Shown one piece after another: positions 24,824-35,933 of a DNA stretch of 64,000 nucleotides (its first letter is position 1; the number at the start of each line of letters is the position of its first letter). The position numbers and the translations under genes are program-made. The DNA is taken from NCBI RefSeq assembly GCF_037482165.1, contig NZ_CP148048.1, positions 248,001-312,000 on the forward strand, read 5' to 3'. Under the pieces are notes generated by a model. The model was not told where the DNA came from and did not search any database. It saw nothing but the letters and a program-made list of their open reading frames with translations. This stretch comes from Parvimonas micra. GTDB lineage: Bacteria > Bacillota > Clostridia > Tissierellales > Peptoniphilaceae.

Positions 24824-27800
24824 ATGACACATACTGAAAAGTATGGAATCACAGAAAGGGTTAGTTATTCAAAAATTCAAAATGTTTTGGATCTTCCAAA
24901 CCTAATTGCCATTCAAACTGATAGTTATGATTGGTTTATTAAGCAAGGAATTAGAGATGTTTTTGACGATATTAGTCCGATTAGAGACTATTCCGAAGCT
25001 ATGAAGCTGGAATTTTTAAATTATCGTTTAGAAAATGCTCCAAAGTATTCAGAACAAGAATGTAAGGATAGGGATATGAACTATTCAACACTTCTAAAAG
25101 TAGATGTTCGTTTAACAAACAATAATACAGGCGAAGTTAAAGAACAAGAAGTGTTTATGGGAGAAATTCCTTTGATGACTGACAACGGGACTTTTATTAT
25201 TAATGGGGCTGAAAGAGTTATCGTAAGTCAGCTTGTTAGAAGTCCGGGTGTATATTATGGAGAAGAAATTGACAAGTCAGGTAATAAGTTATTTTCTTCA
25301 ACAGTAATTCCGAACAGAGGTGCTTGGTTAGAATATGATACCGACACAAACGGAGTTGTAAGTGTTCGTATTGACCGAACAAGAAAATTGCCTATAACAA
25401 CTATGATTAGGGCGTTGTTATATGAAACAAATGAAGAAATGGTTGAAAATTTCGGAGATATTAAAGAACTTCATACTACTTTGGAAAAAGATATAACAAA
25501 GAGTTATCAAGAAGCTATTCTTGAAATTTATAGAAAATTAAAGCCGGGGGATCCTGCTACTGTTGAAAGTGGGGAAAGTTTATTACATAATTTACTTTTC
25601 GATCCAAGAAGATATGATCTTGCAAAAGTTGGTAGATATAAATTTAATAAGAAATTAGCTTTAAGAAATAGATTAATAGGAACAATTTTAGCTGAAGATA
25701 TTTTCAAGACCGATAAATTTGGTGAAATGGAAAAAATTGCAAGTGTTGGAGATTATATTTCAGAAGAACTTGCTGAAAAAATTGAAAATGCAGGATATAA
25801 GAGAGTTCATGTAAAAGTTGAAGACAAAGAGATTATCGTTGTTGGTAACCACTTTGTTGATATTAGTGCGTTTGAATTGGGATTTGATATTTCATGCAAT
25901 GGACTTTCAGAAAAAATTTACTATCCAGTTATGATGGAAATTTTAGAAGCTGCATCAGAATATGAAGGCGAAGAATATGAAACACAAGTTAAGAGAGCTG
26001 TTAGAAATAGAGTTAAAGAGCTTTCTCCTACTCATATTATTCGTGATGATATTGAAGCTACTGTAAGTTATGAATTTAACTTATTCTATGGTCTTGGAAT
26101 TTGTGATGATATTGACCATTTAGGAAATAGAAGAGTTAGAGCTGTTGGAGAACTTTTACAAAATCAATTTAGAATTGGTTTATCAAGAATGGAGAGAGTT
26201 GTTAGAGAAAGAATGTCAACTCAAGATCCAGATCTTGCTACACCTCAAGGACTTATTAATATAAGACCTCTTGTTGCGTCTTTAAAAGAATTCTTTGGTT
26301 CTTCACAATTATCACAATTCATGGATCAAAACAATCCACTTGCAGAACTTACTCATAAGAGAAGATTATCAGCATTAGGGCCTGGTGGTCTTAGTAGAGA
26401 TAGAGCAGGATACGAAGTAAGAGACGTTCATGAAAGTCACTACGGAAGAATTTGTCCGATAGAAACTCCTGAAGGTCCAAACATCGGTCTAATTACTTCT
26501 CTTACAACTTATGCAAGAGTTGATCAATATGGATTTATTGAAACACCATATCGTGTTGTAAATAATGGAATTGCTACAAAGGACATTGTTTATTTAACTG
26601 CTGATGAAGAAGATGAAGTTATTATTGCCCAAGCTAATGAACCACTTGATGAAAACGGACGTTTTGTAAACGAAAGAGTAAGTGGTCGTGGTATTAATGG
26701 CGAAAATGATATTTATCCAAGAGATACAATTCAACTTATGGACGTTTCTCCTCAACAAATTGTATCAGTTGGTACAGCAATGATTCCTTTCCTTGAAAAT
26801 GACGATGCAACTCGTGCGTTGATGGGTTCAAACATGCAAAGGCAAGCAGTGCCTCTACTTGTTACTGAAGCTCCTATCGTAGGAACTGGTATAGAACATA
26901 AAGCGGCAAGAGATAGTGGGGTTGTTATCGTTGCTAAAAATTCAGGAATTGTTACAAAAGTTGATAGTGATGAAATTCATATCAAAAGAGATTTAGATAA
27001 TGTAGTTGATAAATATAGATTACTTAAATTTAAACGTTCAAACCAAGGAACAACAATTAATCAAAGACCTATAGTTAATGAAAATGACAGAATTAATGCA
27101 GGGGATATTATTGCCGATGGTCCTTCAACAGAAAATGGAGAAATTGCATTAGGTAAAAATATTTTAATGGCATTTATGAACTGGGAAGGTTATAACTACG
27201 AAGATGCGATGTTGTTGAATGAACAACTTGTTATAGATGATGTTTTAACTTCATTACACATTGAAGAACATGAATGTGAAGCGAGAGAAATCAAATTAGG
27301 TTCTGAAGAAATCACAAGAGATGTTATAAATATCGGTGAAGATATGAGAAAGAACTTAGATGAAAATGGTATTATAAGAATTGGTGCTGAAGTTAATTCA
27401 GGAGATATCTTAGTTGGTAAAGTATCACCTAAGGGAGAAACTGAGTTAAGTGCTGAAGAAAGACTTTTAAGAGCTATTTTCGGAGAAAAGGCAAGAGAAG
27501 TAAGAGATACTTCTTTAAGAGTTCCTCATGGAGAAACTGGTATTGTTGTAGATGTCAAATGTTATAGTAGAAAAAATGGAGATGAATTACCACCTGGAGT
27601 TAATGAAGTGGTTAGAGTTTATGTAGCTACTAAGAGAAAGATTAATGTAGGGGATAAAATGTGTGGTAGACATGGTAACAAAGGGGTTATTTCAAGAATT
27701 ATGCCTCAAGAAGATATGCCATTCTTACCAGATGGAACTCCTTTACAAATCGTTCTTAATCCATTAGGGGTACCTTCTCGTATGAACATCGGACAAGTAC

Positions 27801-28582
27801 TTGAAGTGCATTTAGGACTTGCAGCTAAAAGACTTGGTTGGAAAGTTGCAACACCTGTATTTGACGGAGCAAGTGATATTGATGTTCTTGATGCATTAAA
27901 GCTTGCTGGTTGTCCTGAATCAGGAAAAATAAAACTTAGAGACGGAAGAACTGGAGATGAATTTGACAATCCTGTAACTGTTGGTTATATGTATATGTTA
28001 AAACTTCACCATTTAGTAGATGAAAAAATTCATGCTAGATCTATCGGACCTTATTCTTTGGTTACACAACAACCACTTGGTGGTAAGGCACAATTCGGTG
28101 GACAAAGATTTGGAGAAATGGAAGTTTGGGCATTGGAAGCATATGGCGCAAGTCATACTTTACAAGAAATGCTAACTGTTAAGAGTGATGACATTGTAGG
28201 TAGAGTTAAGACTTATGAATCAATTGTTAAGGGTGTAAATATTCCTGAACCAGGTATTCCTGAATCTTTCAAAGTTCTTATGAAAGAATTACAATCATTA
28301 TGTTTAGATGTTAAATTGATTGATGAAGAAGGAGAAGAAATCAAACTTAGAGAAAATTCCGATGAAATTAAGGCTCAACTTGTTTTAAATGAAGAGTATG
28401 CCAAAGAAGAAGAGGAAGAAGATTTTGACTTTGATTCATTCTATGATCAATCTGGAAATAAGGAAGAAGATTTTGATGGCTTTGACCTTAGTTTCTTAGA
28501 AGATAAAGATGAAAAAGAAAAAAGTAGTTCAGAAGAAGTAGAACAAGACGAAATATTTATAGAAGAAGATATTGATCAATAA
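24824..28582 (+). CDS. rpoB: DNA-directed RNA polymerase subunit beta
   Basis: A 1252-aa core polymerase subunit. The rifampicin-binding segment ([17 protein letters not shown] ... [10 protein letters not shown]) carries the usual sensitive residues Asp, His and Ser. It is followed by [17 protein letters not shown], later [12 protein letters not shown], and [20 protein letters not shown] near the end. An acidic C-terminal tail ([10 protein letters not shown]) extends beyond the usual end. The downstream rpoC starts about 20 nt later. Confidence 0.98.
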   Translation: MTHTEKYGITERVSYSKIQNVLDLPNLIAIQTDSYDWFIKQGIRDVFDDISPIRDYSEAMKLEFLNYRLENAPKYSEQECKDRDMNYSTLLKVDVRLTNNNTGEVKEQEVFMGEIPLMTDNGTFIINGAERVIVSQLVRSPGVYYGEEIDKSGNKLFSSTVIPNRGAWLEYDTDTNGVVSVRIDRTRKLPITTMIRALLYETNEEMVENFGDIKELHTTLEKDITKSYQEAILEIYRKLKPGDPATVESGESLLHNLLFDPRRYDLAKVGRYKFNKKLALRNRLIGTILAEDIFKTDKFGEMEKIASVGDYISEELAEKIENAGYKRVHVKVEDKEIIVVGNHFVDISAFELGFDISCNGLSEKIYYPVMMEILEAASEYEGEEYETQVKRAVRNRVKELSPTHIIRDDIEATVSYEFNLFYGLGICDDIDHLGNRRVRAVGELLQNQFRIGLSRMERVVRERMSTQDPDLATPQGLINIRPLVASLKEFFGSSQLSQFMDQNNPLAELTHKRRLSALGPGGLSRDRAGYEVRDVHESHYGRICPIETPEGPNIGLITSLTTYARVDQYGFIETPYRVVNNGIATKDIVYLTADEEDEVIIAQANEPLDENGRFVNERVSGRGINGENDIYPRDTIQLMDVSPQQIVSVGTAMIPFLENDDATRALMGSNMQRQAVPLLVTEAPIVGTGIEHKAARDSGVVIVAKNSGIVTKVDSDEIHIKRDLDNVVDKYRLLKFKRSNQGTTINQRPIVNENDRINAGDIIADGPSTENGEIALGKNILMAFMNWEGYNYEDAMLLNEQLVIDDVLTSLHIEEHECEAREIKLGSEEITRDVINIGEDMRKNLDENGIIRIGAEVNSGDILVGKVSPKGETELSAEERLLRAIFGEKAREVRDTSLRVPHGETGIVVDVKCYSRKNGDELPPGVNEVVRVYVATKRKINVGDKMCGRHGNKGVISRIMPQEDMPFLPDGTPLQIVLNPLGVPSRMNIGQVLEVHLGLAAKRLGWKVATPVFDGASDIDVLDALKLAGCPESGKIKLRDGRTGDEFDNPVTVGYMYMLKLHHLVDEKIHARSIGPYSLVTQQPLGGKAQFGGQRFGEMEVWALEAYGASHTLQEMLTVKSDDIVGRVKTYESIVKGVNIPEPGIPESFKVLMKELQSLCLDVKLIDEEGEEIKLRENSDEIKAQLVLNEEYAKEEEEEDFDFDSFYDQSGNKEEDFDGFDLSFLEDKDEKEKSSSEEVEQDEIFIEEDIDQ

Positions 28583-28605
28583 CATAGAGGAAGGGAGTGG
28601 ACTCC

Positions 28606-31600
28606 TTGTTGGAATTAAATAATTTTGATGCAATGAAAATTGGCTTAGCTTCACCTGATAAAATAAGAAGTTGGTCAAGAGGAGAAGTTAAAAAACCAGA
28701 AACCATAAATTACAGAACCTTAAAGCCTGAAAAAGATGGTCTTTTCTGTGAAAAAATATTTGGACCGGTAAAAGACTGGGAATGTAATTGTGGTAAGTAT
28801 AAAAGAATAAAATACAAGGGAAATGTATGTGAAAAATGTGGAGTTGAAATCACAAAGTCTAAAGTAAGACGTGAGAGAATGGGTCATATAGAACTTGTTG
28901 CTCCGGTTTCTCATATATGGTATTTTAAAGGAATACCTTCAAGAATGGGTCTTATATTAGATATGAGCCCAAGAGCACTTGAAAAAATCTTATATTTTGC
29001 AAATTATGTTGTTCTTGATGCAAAAGATACTGACCTTTATGTTAAACAATTACTAACTGAATGGGAATATGGAGAAGCTTGTGAAAAATTTGGTGCAGAA
29101 AATTTCAGAGTTGGAATGGGTGCTGAAGCAATTAAAGAGCTTTTAGAAAATATAGATTTAGATGAGCTTTCAGATGAATTGAAAAAAGGTCTTGTTGATG
29201 CAACTGGTCAAAAGAAAATTAGACTTTCAAGAAGACTTGAAGTTTGTGAAGCTTTCAGAAAATCAGGAAATAGACCTGAATGGATGATTATTGATGTCGT
29301 TCCTGTTATTCCACCTGATTTGAGACCTATGGTTCAACTTGAAGGTGGAAGATTTGCAACTTCAGACTTAAATGATTTGTATAGACGTGTTATAAATAGA
29401 AATAACAGATTGAAAAAACTTATTGAAATTCATGCTCCGGAAATCATTATGAGAAATGAAAAGAGAATGTTACAAGAAGCTGTGGATACATTAATAGATA
29501 ATGGTAGACATGGAAAAGCCGTAACAGGAGCAGGAAATAGAGAGCTTAAATCTTTATCAGATATGTTAAAGGGAAAGACAGGAAGATTTAGACAAAACTT
29601 ACTTGGAAAGCGTGTTGACTATTCAGGACGTTCAGTAATCGTAGTAGGACCAGATTTAAAATTCCACCAATGTGGACTTCCTAAAAAAATGGCTCTTGAA
29701 TTATTCAAACCTTTCATTATGAAACAATTAGTTGAAGACGGAATTGTTCATAATATTAAGAGTGCAAAAAAATATGTAGAAAGATTAAATTCAAATGTTT
29801 GGGACATTTTGGATAAAGTTATCAAAGATCATCCTGTGCTTTTAAACAGAGCACCGACTCTTCATAGACTTGGTATTCAAGCATTTGAACCGGTTTTAGT
29901 TGAAGGAAAAGCAATAAAATTACATCCGTTAGTTTGTACTGCATATAATGCCGACTTTGACGGTGACCAAATGGCTGTGCATTTACCTTTATCAACTGAA
30001 GCTCAAGCAGAAGCAAGACTTTTGATGCTTTCTACAAATAATATTTTAGCACCAAAAGATGGTAAGCCTATCACAACTCCTACACAAGATATGGTATTAG
30101 GTTCATATTACTTAACAAGTGGAACTGTTGAAGAACAAGCTGTTCGTTCATTTATGGATTATGATGAAATGTTTAAGGCTTATTCTACAAATAATGTTAA
30201 AATTCATGATACTGTTAATATCTTGTATAGAGATGAAGAAACAGGAGAAAGTCAAATCGTAAAATCAACTGTTGGTAGATTTATATTTAATGAACATATT
30301 CCACAAGATTTAGGATTTGTTGATAGAAGTAAAGATAAATTCTCATTAGAAATAGATAGACTTGTAGATAAAAAAATGCTTGGTAAGATTGTAGATAAAT
30401 GTTTTAGAAAACATGGAAATATTAAAACTGCTGAAGTATTAGACTATATTAAATCTACAGGATATAAATATTCAACAGTTGGAGCTATTTCAATTTCAAT
30501 GAATGACGTAATAGTTCCGGAAGAAAAATGGGAAATTCTTAAAGAAGCAGAAAAGAAAATTGCTGTTTATGAAGAATTATTTAGAGACGGTTTAGTTTCC
30601 GAACAAGAAAGATATGAATATGTAATCTCTGTTTGGACTAAAGCTACTGAAGATATTACAAAGATTCTTGTTGAAAAACAAGATCCTACAAATAGTATTT
30701 CAATCATGGCCGACTCAGGAGCCAGAGGTAATATTAACCAAATTAGACAGTTAGCTGGAATGCGTGGACTTATGAGTTCTGCTACCGGTAGAATTGTAGA
30801 AATTCCTATCAAAGCTAACTTTAGAGAAGGTCTTTCTGTACAAGAGTTCTTTATTTCAACTCACGGTTCAAGAAAAGGACTTTCAGATACTGCACTTAGA
30901 ACAGCTGACTCCGGATATTTAACAAGAAGACTTGTAGATGTTTCTCAAGATGTAATTGTTAGAGAAGATGATTGTTGTACAGATGAATATGTATTAGCTA
31001 GAGACTTTAAAGACGGAAATGCTATAGTTGAAAAGCTTGCAGACAGAATTGTAGGAAGACATTCATTTGAAGATGTATTAAATCCTACTACAGGAGAAAT
31101 ATTAATTCATAAAAATGAAATGATTACTGAAGGATTGGCTGAAAAAGTTGAAAAGCTCGGAATTACAGAAATAAAAGTTCGTTCAGTTCTAGGTTGTAAA
31201 TCTAAACATGGTGTTTGTGCAAAATGTTATGGACGTAATCTTGCAACAGGAAATCCAGTTAATATTGGGGAAGCTGTAGGAATTATAGCTGCTCAATCTA
31301 TCGGGGAACCGGGTACTCAACTTACCATGAGAACATTCCACTCTGGTGGGGTTGCCGGTGTTGGAATTACTCAAGGTCTTCCTCGTGTTGAAGAACTTTT
31401 TGAAGCAAGAAAACCAAAAGGACTTGCTTATATAACTGAAATTGATGGTACTGTAAAATTAGTTGATAATAAAAAGAGATATGATATAGTTGTAACTGCA
31501 GATGATGGTGATGAAAGAATTTATGCAATACCTTATGGAGCTAGAATTAAAGTTAAAGATGGAGAAGAAATTAAAGCGGGTGATATGCTTACTGAAGGTT

Positions 31601-32268
31601 CTATAAATCCACATGATATTTTAGTTATTAAAGGTCCAACAGGTGTTCAAGAATACATCACTAAGGAAGTTCAAAAAGTTTATCGTAATCAAGGGGTAGA
31701 TATCGATGATAGACATATCGAAATCATTATAAAACAAATGCTTTCTAAAGTTAAAATCGATACTTCAGGTGATACTAATTTCTTAGAGGGAAGTTTAGTT
31801 CCATTTAGAGAAGTTGAAGCTGTTAATAGAGAAATGCTTGAAGAAGATAAGATGCCAGCAACTTTTGATAATGTACTATTAGGTATTACTAAGGCATCTC
31901 TTGCTACTGAAAGTTTCTTATCAGCAGCATCATTCCAAGAAACAACTAGAGTTTTAACTGATGCTTCTATTAAAGGAAAAGCAGATGGATTAATAGGATT
32001 AAAAGAAAATGTAATCTTAGGTAAACTTATACCTGCTGGAACTGGAATGAAAGTTTATAAATCAATCGAAATTGATTATGAAACAATGGAAGAAGAAGAT
32101 AGGCTTGCAAGAGAAGCTGCTCTTGAAAATGCTGAATCAGAGGAAGATCATATTTTCGAGGAATCAAAAGAAAGTGCTGAATCAGATGAAGCAAAAGAAA
32201 CTGAAACTGAAATCGAATCTGAAGTTGAAACTGAAGAAGTTGAAATCACGGAAGAAGTTGAAGAATAA
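28606..32268 (+). CDS. rpoC: DNA-directed RNA polymerase subunit beta'
   Basis: A subunit of about 1220 aa with the active-site motif [12 protein letters not shown], an N-terminal zinc site (CNCGKYK ... CEKCGVEI) and the second zinc site (DCCTDEYV ... [13 protein letters not shown]). The start is uncertain: GTG at 28597 gives three extra residues, while TTG at 28606 gives the family-like M-L-E-L-N-N-F and sits 8 nt after AAGGGAG, so it is preferred. The C-terminal tail is acidic, rich in Glu and Ser. A terminator follows. Confidence 0.97.
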   Translation: MLELNNFDAMKIGLASPDKIRSWSRGEVKKPETINYRTLKPEKDGLFCEKIFGPVKDWECNCGKYKRIKYKGNVCEKCGVEITKSKVRRERMGHIELVAPVSHIWYFKGIPSRMGLILDMSPRALEKILYFANYVVLDAKDTDLYVKQLLTEWEYGEACEKFGAENFRVGMGAEAIKELLENIDLDELSDELKKGLVDATGQKKIRLSRRLEVCEAFRKSGNRPEWMIIDVVPVIPPDLRPMVQLEGGRFATSDLNDLYRRVINRNNRLKKLIEIHAPEIIMRNEKRMLQEAVDTLIDNGRHGKAVTGAGNRELKSLSDMLKGKTGRFRQNLLGKRVDYSGRSVIVVGPDLKFHQCGLPKKMALELFKPFIMKQLVEDGIVHNIKSAKKYVERLNSNVWDILDKVIKDHPVLLNRAPTLHRLGIQAFEPVLVEGKAIKLHPLVCTAYNADFDGDQMAVHLPLSTEAQAEARLLMLSTNNILAPKDGKPITTPTQDMVLGSYYLTSGTVEEQAVRSFMDYDEMFKAYSTNNVKIHDTVNILYRDEETGESQIVKSTVGRFIFNEHIPQDLGFVDRSKDKFSLEIDRLVDKKMLGKIVDKCFRKHGNIKTAEVLDYIKSTGYKYSTVGAISISMNDVIVPEEKWEILKEAEKKIAVYEELFRDGLVSEQERYEYVISVWTKATEDITKILVEKQDPTNSISIMADSGARGNINQIRQLAGMRGLMSSATGRIVEIPIKANFREGLSVQEFFISTHGSRKGLSDTALRTADSGYLTRRLVDVSQDVIVREDDCCTDEYVLARDFKDGNAIVEKLADRIVGRHSFEDVLNPTTGEILIHKNEMITEGLAEKVEKLGITEIKVRSVLGCKSKHGVCAKCYGRNLATGNPVNIGEAVGIIAAQSIGEPGTQLTMRTFHSGGVAGVGITQGLPRVEELFEARKPKGLAYITEIDGTVKLVDNKKRYDIVVTADDGDERIYAIPYGARIKVKDGEEIKAGDMLTEGSINPHDILVIKGPTGVQEYITKEVQKVYRNQGVDIDDRHIEIIIKQMLSKVKIDTSGDTNFLEGSLVPFREVEAVNREMLEEDKMPATFDNVLLGITKASLATESFLSAASFQETTRVLTDASIKGKADGLIGLKENVILGKLIPAGTGMKVYKSIEIDYETMEEEDRLAREAALENAESEEDHIFEESKESAESDEAKETETEIESEVETEEVEITEEVEE

Positions 32269-32273
32269 TATTT

Positions 32274-32303
32274 AGAGTCGGAAGAAACTTTCCGACTCTT
32301 TCT
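32274..32303 (+). terminator. Terminator of rpoBC
   Basis: 10-bp stem AGAGTCGGAA/TTCCGACTCT with a 6-nt loop and a short T-rich tail. Confidence 0.87.
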
Positions 32304-32320
32304 ATAAAGTGAGGATTAAT

Positions 32321-33406
32321 ATGAAAAAAGCTTTAATTTTAACAGCATCTTTTGGTGGTGGACATAATAAAGCTGCTAATAATATAAGAGAAAAACTTGA
32401 ACAAAAGGGATTTTATGTAGAAGAAATAGATTTACTAAAAGAAATTTCTGAAAAATTGGATAGTTTACTCGTTGGAGGATATTTAGGTATTGTAACAAAA
32501 ACTCCTGAAATTTATGGACTAATATACAAGGGAACTAATATAACTCAATCACAAAATGTTTTTTCAAAACCAATTTTAAATATGTTGAGTAATAAAATAT
32601 TACCTATTTTAGAAGAAAAAAAACCTAATGTAGTTATAGGTACTCATGTTTTTGCGATTGGAATTATGGAACATATTAAGCAAAAAAAATATTATGATGT
32701 TCCTTTTATTTCTGTAATTACAGATTTTATTACACATAAGATGTATTTTAGTGATTACGTTGATTATTATATTGTAGCAAGTGAATTTACAAAAAATAGA
32801 ATGATTGATGACGGAATAAAACAAGATAAGATTTGTGCTTTTGGAATACCTATAAGTGATAGTTTTAAAGAAAGACATTATGAAAAGAAAGATGGTTTTA
32901 ATATTCTAACTATATTTGGAACATTGGGAATGAATGATTTTTCGGAGTATATAATGCCTATATTAGAAATTTCAAATGATATTAGACTTACTATGGTTTG
33001 TGGTAAAAATGAAGAATTAAAAGAAAAACTAGAAAAAAAATATAGTTTGTTTATAGATGAAAATAGACTTGAAATCTTAGGCTATACAAATGAAATTGCA
33101 AGACTAATGGAAGAAAATCAGATTTTAATTACAAAACCTGGTGGACTTACAGTTTCAGAGGCAATAGTTAAAAATATACCGCTTATAATTCCTTTCTTTA
33201 TACCAGGTCACGAAGAAGAAAATAAAAACTTCATTGTTGAAGAAGAAATAGGTGTATATGCAAACGGTATTGACGCTGTTGTAAAGGAAGTTAAAAAATT
33301 CTATAATAATAGAAGAAGGGTAGAATACATGGCTTTGAATATGAAAGATATAGCAAATGGATTTTCGGTTGATAAAATTGTAGAATTAGTTGAAAAAATA
33401 AGCTAA
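32321..33406 (+). CDS. MGDG synthase/UgtP-like glycosyltransferase
   Basis: A 361-aa glycosyltransferase of the GT28 type. The N-terminal domain begins MKKALILTASFGGGHNKAA, typical of MGDG_synth/UgtP proteins that add glucose or galactose to diacylglycerol. The C-terminal part has TKPGGLTVSEA, the nucleotide-sugar site. It probably makes glycolipid, an anchor precursor for lipoteichoic acid-type polymers, at the cytoplasmic face. The start at 32321 has GTGAGG before it. Confidence 0.9.
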   Translation: MKKALILTASFGGGHNKAANNIREKLEQKGFYVEEIDLLKEISEKLDSLLVGGYLGIVTKTPEIYGLIYKGTNITQSQNVFSKPILNMLSNKILPILEEKKPNVVIGTHVFAIGIMEHIKQKKYYDVPFISVITDFITHKMYFSDYVDYYIVASEFTKNRMIDDGIKQDKICAFGIPISDSFKERHYEKKDGFNILTIFGTLGMNDFSEYIMPILEISNDIRLTMVCGKNEELKEKLEKKYSLFIDENRLEILGYTNEIARLMEENQILITKPGGLTVSEAIVKNIPLIIPFFIPGHEEENKNFIVEEEIGVYANGIDAVVKEVKKFYNNRRRVEYMALNMKDIANGFSVDKIVELVEKIS

Positions 33407-33411
33407 ATTCA

Positions 33412-33440
33412 TTGACAAAAATGTTTTCTTATAGTATAAT
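33412..33440 (+). promoter_or_regulatory. Promoter of the small lipoprotein gene
   Basis: TTGACA at 33412-33417 and TATAAT at 33435-33440 with a 17-nt spacer: a near-consensus promoter starting 6 nt after the glycosyltransferase stop. Confidence 0.88.
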
Positions 33441-33473
33441 GCACTATGGATAGAGATTTTTAGGAGGTTTTGT

Positions 33474-33851
33474 ATGAAAATTAAAAAATATTTAATTTCT
33501 GCTATGGCTTTATTTTTAATGGGATCAATGGTTGCTTGTCAATCAAAACCAGCTGAAAACAAGAAAGCCGAACAAAAAACAGAAGAAAAGAAAGAAGAAA
33601 AGAAGGAAATGGAAAAAGCTTCTGAAGAAGAAAAAAATTCAACTATTAAAGCATTAGAAGAACAAAAATCAGTTGAATTAAAAATTCCAAATTTAAGTGA
33701 TGCAGACAAAGAAAGTATTGAAAAGAAATACGAAAATCTAATTTCTTCAGTTAAAGAAGACAAAATTGACAAAGAAGAAGTTATTAAATTAGGAAAAGCT
33801 GCTGAAAATTATGTTAAGAATGTAAAAGAATCAGAAGGTGAAAAAAAATAA
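33474..33851 (+). CDS. Small highly charged lipoprotein
   Basis: A 125-aa protein. The signal peptide ends in the lipobox MVAC, with Cys at about residue 22, so it is lipid-anchored at the outer face of the membrane. The mature part is first a Lys/Glu-rich helix (residues 30-60), then a predicted helical segment with LSDADKESIEKKYE. No family was recognised. It has its own near-consensus promoter and terminator, so strong expression is likely. Confidence 0.82.
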   Translation: MKIKKYLISAMALFLMGSMVACQSKPAENKKAEQKTEEKKEEKKEMEKASEEEKNSTIKALEEQKSVELKIPNLSDADKESIEKKYENLISSVKEDKIDKEEVIKLGKAAENYVKNVKESEGEKK

Positions 33852-33864
33852 TTTGATATTTTTA

Positions 33865-33891
33865 ATGAGGGTTTTAAGACCCTCATTTTTT
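33865..33891 (+). terminator. Terminator of the small lipoprotein gene
   Basis: 8-bp stem ATGAGGGT/ACCCTCAT with a 6-nt loop and T-run. A decayed repeat element follows. Confidence 0.9.
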
Positions 33892-33957
33892 ATTGTGAAA
33901 AAACAAATTGTAAATGGGATTTTATATATAATATATGAAGCATAAAATATTCTTAAA
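33892..33957 (+). repeat. Post-terminator repeat element, decayed copy E
   Basis: It starts ATTGTGAAAAAACAA, keeps GAAGCAT near the centre and ATTCTTA at the end, but the G+C-rich middle has become AT-rich. Its position right after a terminator T-run and its spacing of about 66 nt match the other copies. Confidence 0.55.
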
Positions 33958-34287
33958 AATAATTAATAGTAATTATTATTGAAAGTTGTTGGGTATAAAT
34001 AAGTCATAAATTTACTTCTTAATATAATTATTTTATTAAATTTAAAATAAAAAGTATAAACACTAATCACAAATATACTATTAGGATGTAAATACCACAC
34101 TTAAAATTTATAGAGAATAAGCTATGTAAAATTTTTACATAGCTATTTTTTTATTCAAGAGCTATATTATAGACAAAGATAAGAAACTATTAAATCGTTG
34201 AAAAAACTCATTTACTATGATACAATAATTATGTAAAATAATGAAAAATTATTTTGTATAATTGAAATTTATGGAGTATTAGTTATT
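33958..34287 (+). other. AT-rich intergenic region
   Basis: No ORF was recognised. The region holds an isolated terminator-like hairpin at 34120-34153 with no gene before it, and presumably the promoter of the ABC exporter pair. Confidence 0.45.
34120..34153 (+). terminator. Orphan terminator-like hairpin
   Basis: AGCTATGTAAA pairs perfectly with TTTACATAGCT and is followed by seven T. The nearest upstream gene already has its own terminator at 33865-33891, so this one may end an unrecognised small RNA or act as a leader attenuator. Confidence 0.75.
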
Positions 34288-35883
34288 ATGAAAAAATTAA
34301 AGAAAAATATTTATCTATATTCTATATTAATTGTAATTTTTAGTATTTTTACAGTTTATTCAAATGCTAATATGCCAATGATAATTAAGGAAATTACAGA
34401 TAGTATTACAGAAAAACAATTTGATAAAATTTTTGGATATTTTGTAAAATATGCACTTCTAATAGTCTTAGTATTGTGTTCTGAATTTATTGGTAAATTG
34501 TTGAATGCTAAGTATAGAAGATTATTATATATGAAGCTTAGAAATCTTTTTGTAAGAGGGATTTTATTAAAGGGTAAAAAAGGAGAAAATCCTCAAGAGC
34601 TTTACTCTATTTATAATAATGAGATAGAATCTGTTGTAGAAGAATACTATTTAACAATACCACATATTATATTTCAAGCAGTATCTATTATTTGGTATAT
34701 GTATTTGCTGTTTTCATTGAATATTCTTGCATCATTTATTATCCTAGGAACTAATATTATATCGATCCTAATTCCTTATTTTTTTGAAATAGATATGCAA
34801 AGAATAAGAGAAAAGAGCATTTTAGGACTAAGACGATTAAATACAGCTTTTTATGATATTGTTGAGGGAATAGGGACTATAAAAAGATATTCCGTAGAAA
34901 AAAATATAAATAATAAAATGGAATCCATTTCATCCGATGAACAAAAATATGCTTATAGATATAGCATAAAAAATGCAGTTTTAGAAATTAGCATGGGGGC
35001 AATTTCATTTATATCCCAGTTTCTAATTTATTATGTTGTTATCAGTTCAATTATTAGTGGAAAAGAAACTATCGGAGCTTTTATAGCAATTTTGCAATTA
35101 TCAGAGTTGTTAATATATCCGATTAATACTATTTCCAGCTATTTGATAACTGTATTTTCTATAAAGAAAGTGAAAAATGATTTATTTAATACCTTATCCG
35201 ATTGTGAATTTGAAGAAAATGAGCAAGAGAGAGTTGAGAAAATTGAATTTGAAAATGTAAGTTTCTCTTATAACCAAAATAAGTTTATAATAGATAATTT
35301 TTCAAATGTTTTTGAAAGTGGTAAAAAATACCTTATTAAAGGTCAAAACGGCTCCGGAAAGAGTACGATTTTGAAATTACTGTTCGGGGAGCTTGAAAAT
35401 TATAGTGGAAATATAAAGATAAATGGTAAAAATATAAAGAATTATCCAGATATTTCAAAAAATCTTGTCTATGTTGAACAAAATTCTTTTCTATTTAATG
35501 AAAATATAGTTTCAAATATAACTCTATTTAAAAATATTGAGGATAATTTGATTTATGATATTTTAAATAAAGTGAATCTAGATAAAAAGCTTATAGAAAA
35601 TAGAAATGAAAATTTAAATGAATTAAATCTTTCAATTTCGGGGGGCGAAAAACAAAAAATTATAATTGCTAGAGCTTTACTTAGAAATAGTAATTTTTTG
35701 GTATTTGATGAAGCTATGAGCAATATTGATAAAAATTCAATTTCAATAATTGAAAAAATGATTTTAAGTGATGAAAGCTTAGTACTTATTAATATTTCTC
35801 ACAATTATTCAGAAGAAAATTTAAAAATGTATGACTATATTTTAGAATTTACAGGAGAAAAAATTAATATAATAAAAAATTGA
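34288..35883 (+). CDS. ABC exporter half-transporter A (membrane domain fused to ATPase)
   Basis: A 531-aa protein. The N-terminal part has about six membrane helices, and the C-terminal nucleotide-binding domain starts near residue 315. Walker A is GQNGSGKST, the signature is LSISGGEKQK, Walker B is LVFDEAMSNID and the H-loop is ISH. It has no C39 peptidase domain. The next gene encodes a second half-transporter whose frame overlaps or adjoins it, so a heterodimer is likely. The substrate is unknown; no toxin, peptide precursor or immunity gene is adjacent. Confidence 0.9.
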   Translation: MKKLKKNIYLYSILIVIFSIFTVYSNANMPMIIKEITDSITEKQFDKIFGYFVKYALLIVLVLCSEFIGKLLNAKYRRLLYMKLRNLFVRGILLKGKKGENPQELYSIYNNEIESVVEEYYLTIPHIIFQAVSIIWYMYLLFSLNILASFIILGTNIISILIPYFFEIDMQRIREKSILGLRRLNTAFYDIVEGIGTIKRYSVEKNINNKMESISSDEQKYAYRYSIKNAVLEISMGAISFISQFLIYYVVISSIISGKETIGAFIAILQLSELLIYPINTISSYLITVFSIKKVKNDLFNTLSDCEFEENEQERVEKIEFENVSFSYNQNKFIIDNFSNVFESGKKYLIKGQNGSGKSTILKLLFGELENYSGNIKINGKNIKNYPDISKNLVYVEQNSFLFNENIVSNITLFKNIEDNLIYDILNKVNLDKKLIENRNENLNELNLSISGGEKQKIIIARALLRNSNFLVFDEAMSNIDKNSISIIEKMILSDESLVLINISHNYSEENLKMYDYILEFTGEKINIIKN

Positions 35884-35933
35884 TAAATGTATCTAAGTTA
35901 AACATATATTTTCTAAGGAGGAGTTGTTTTCTA

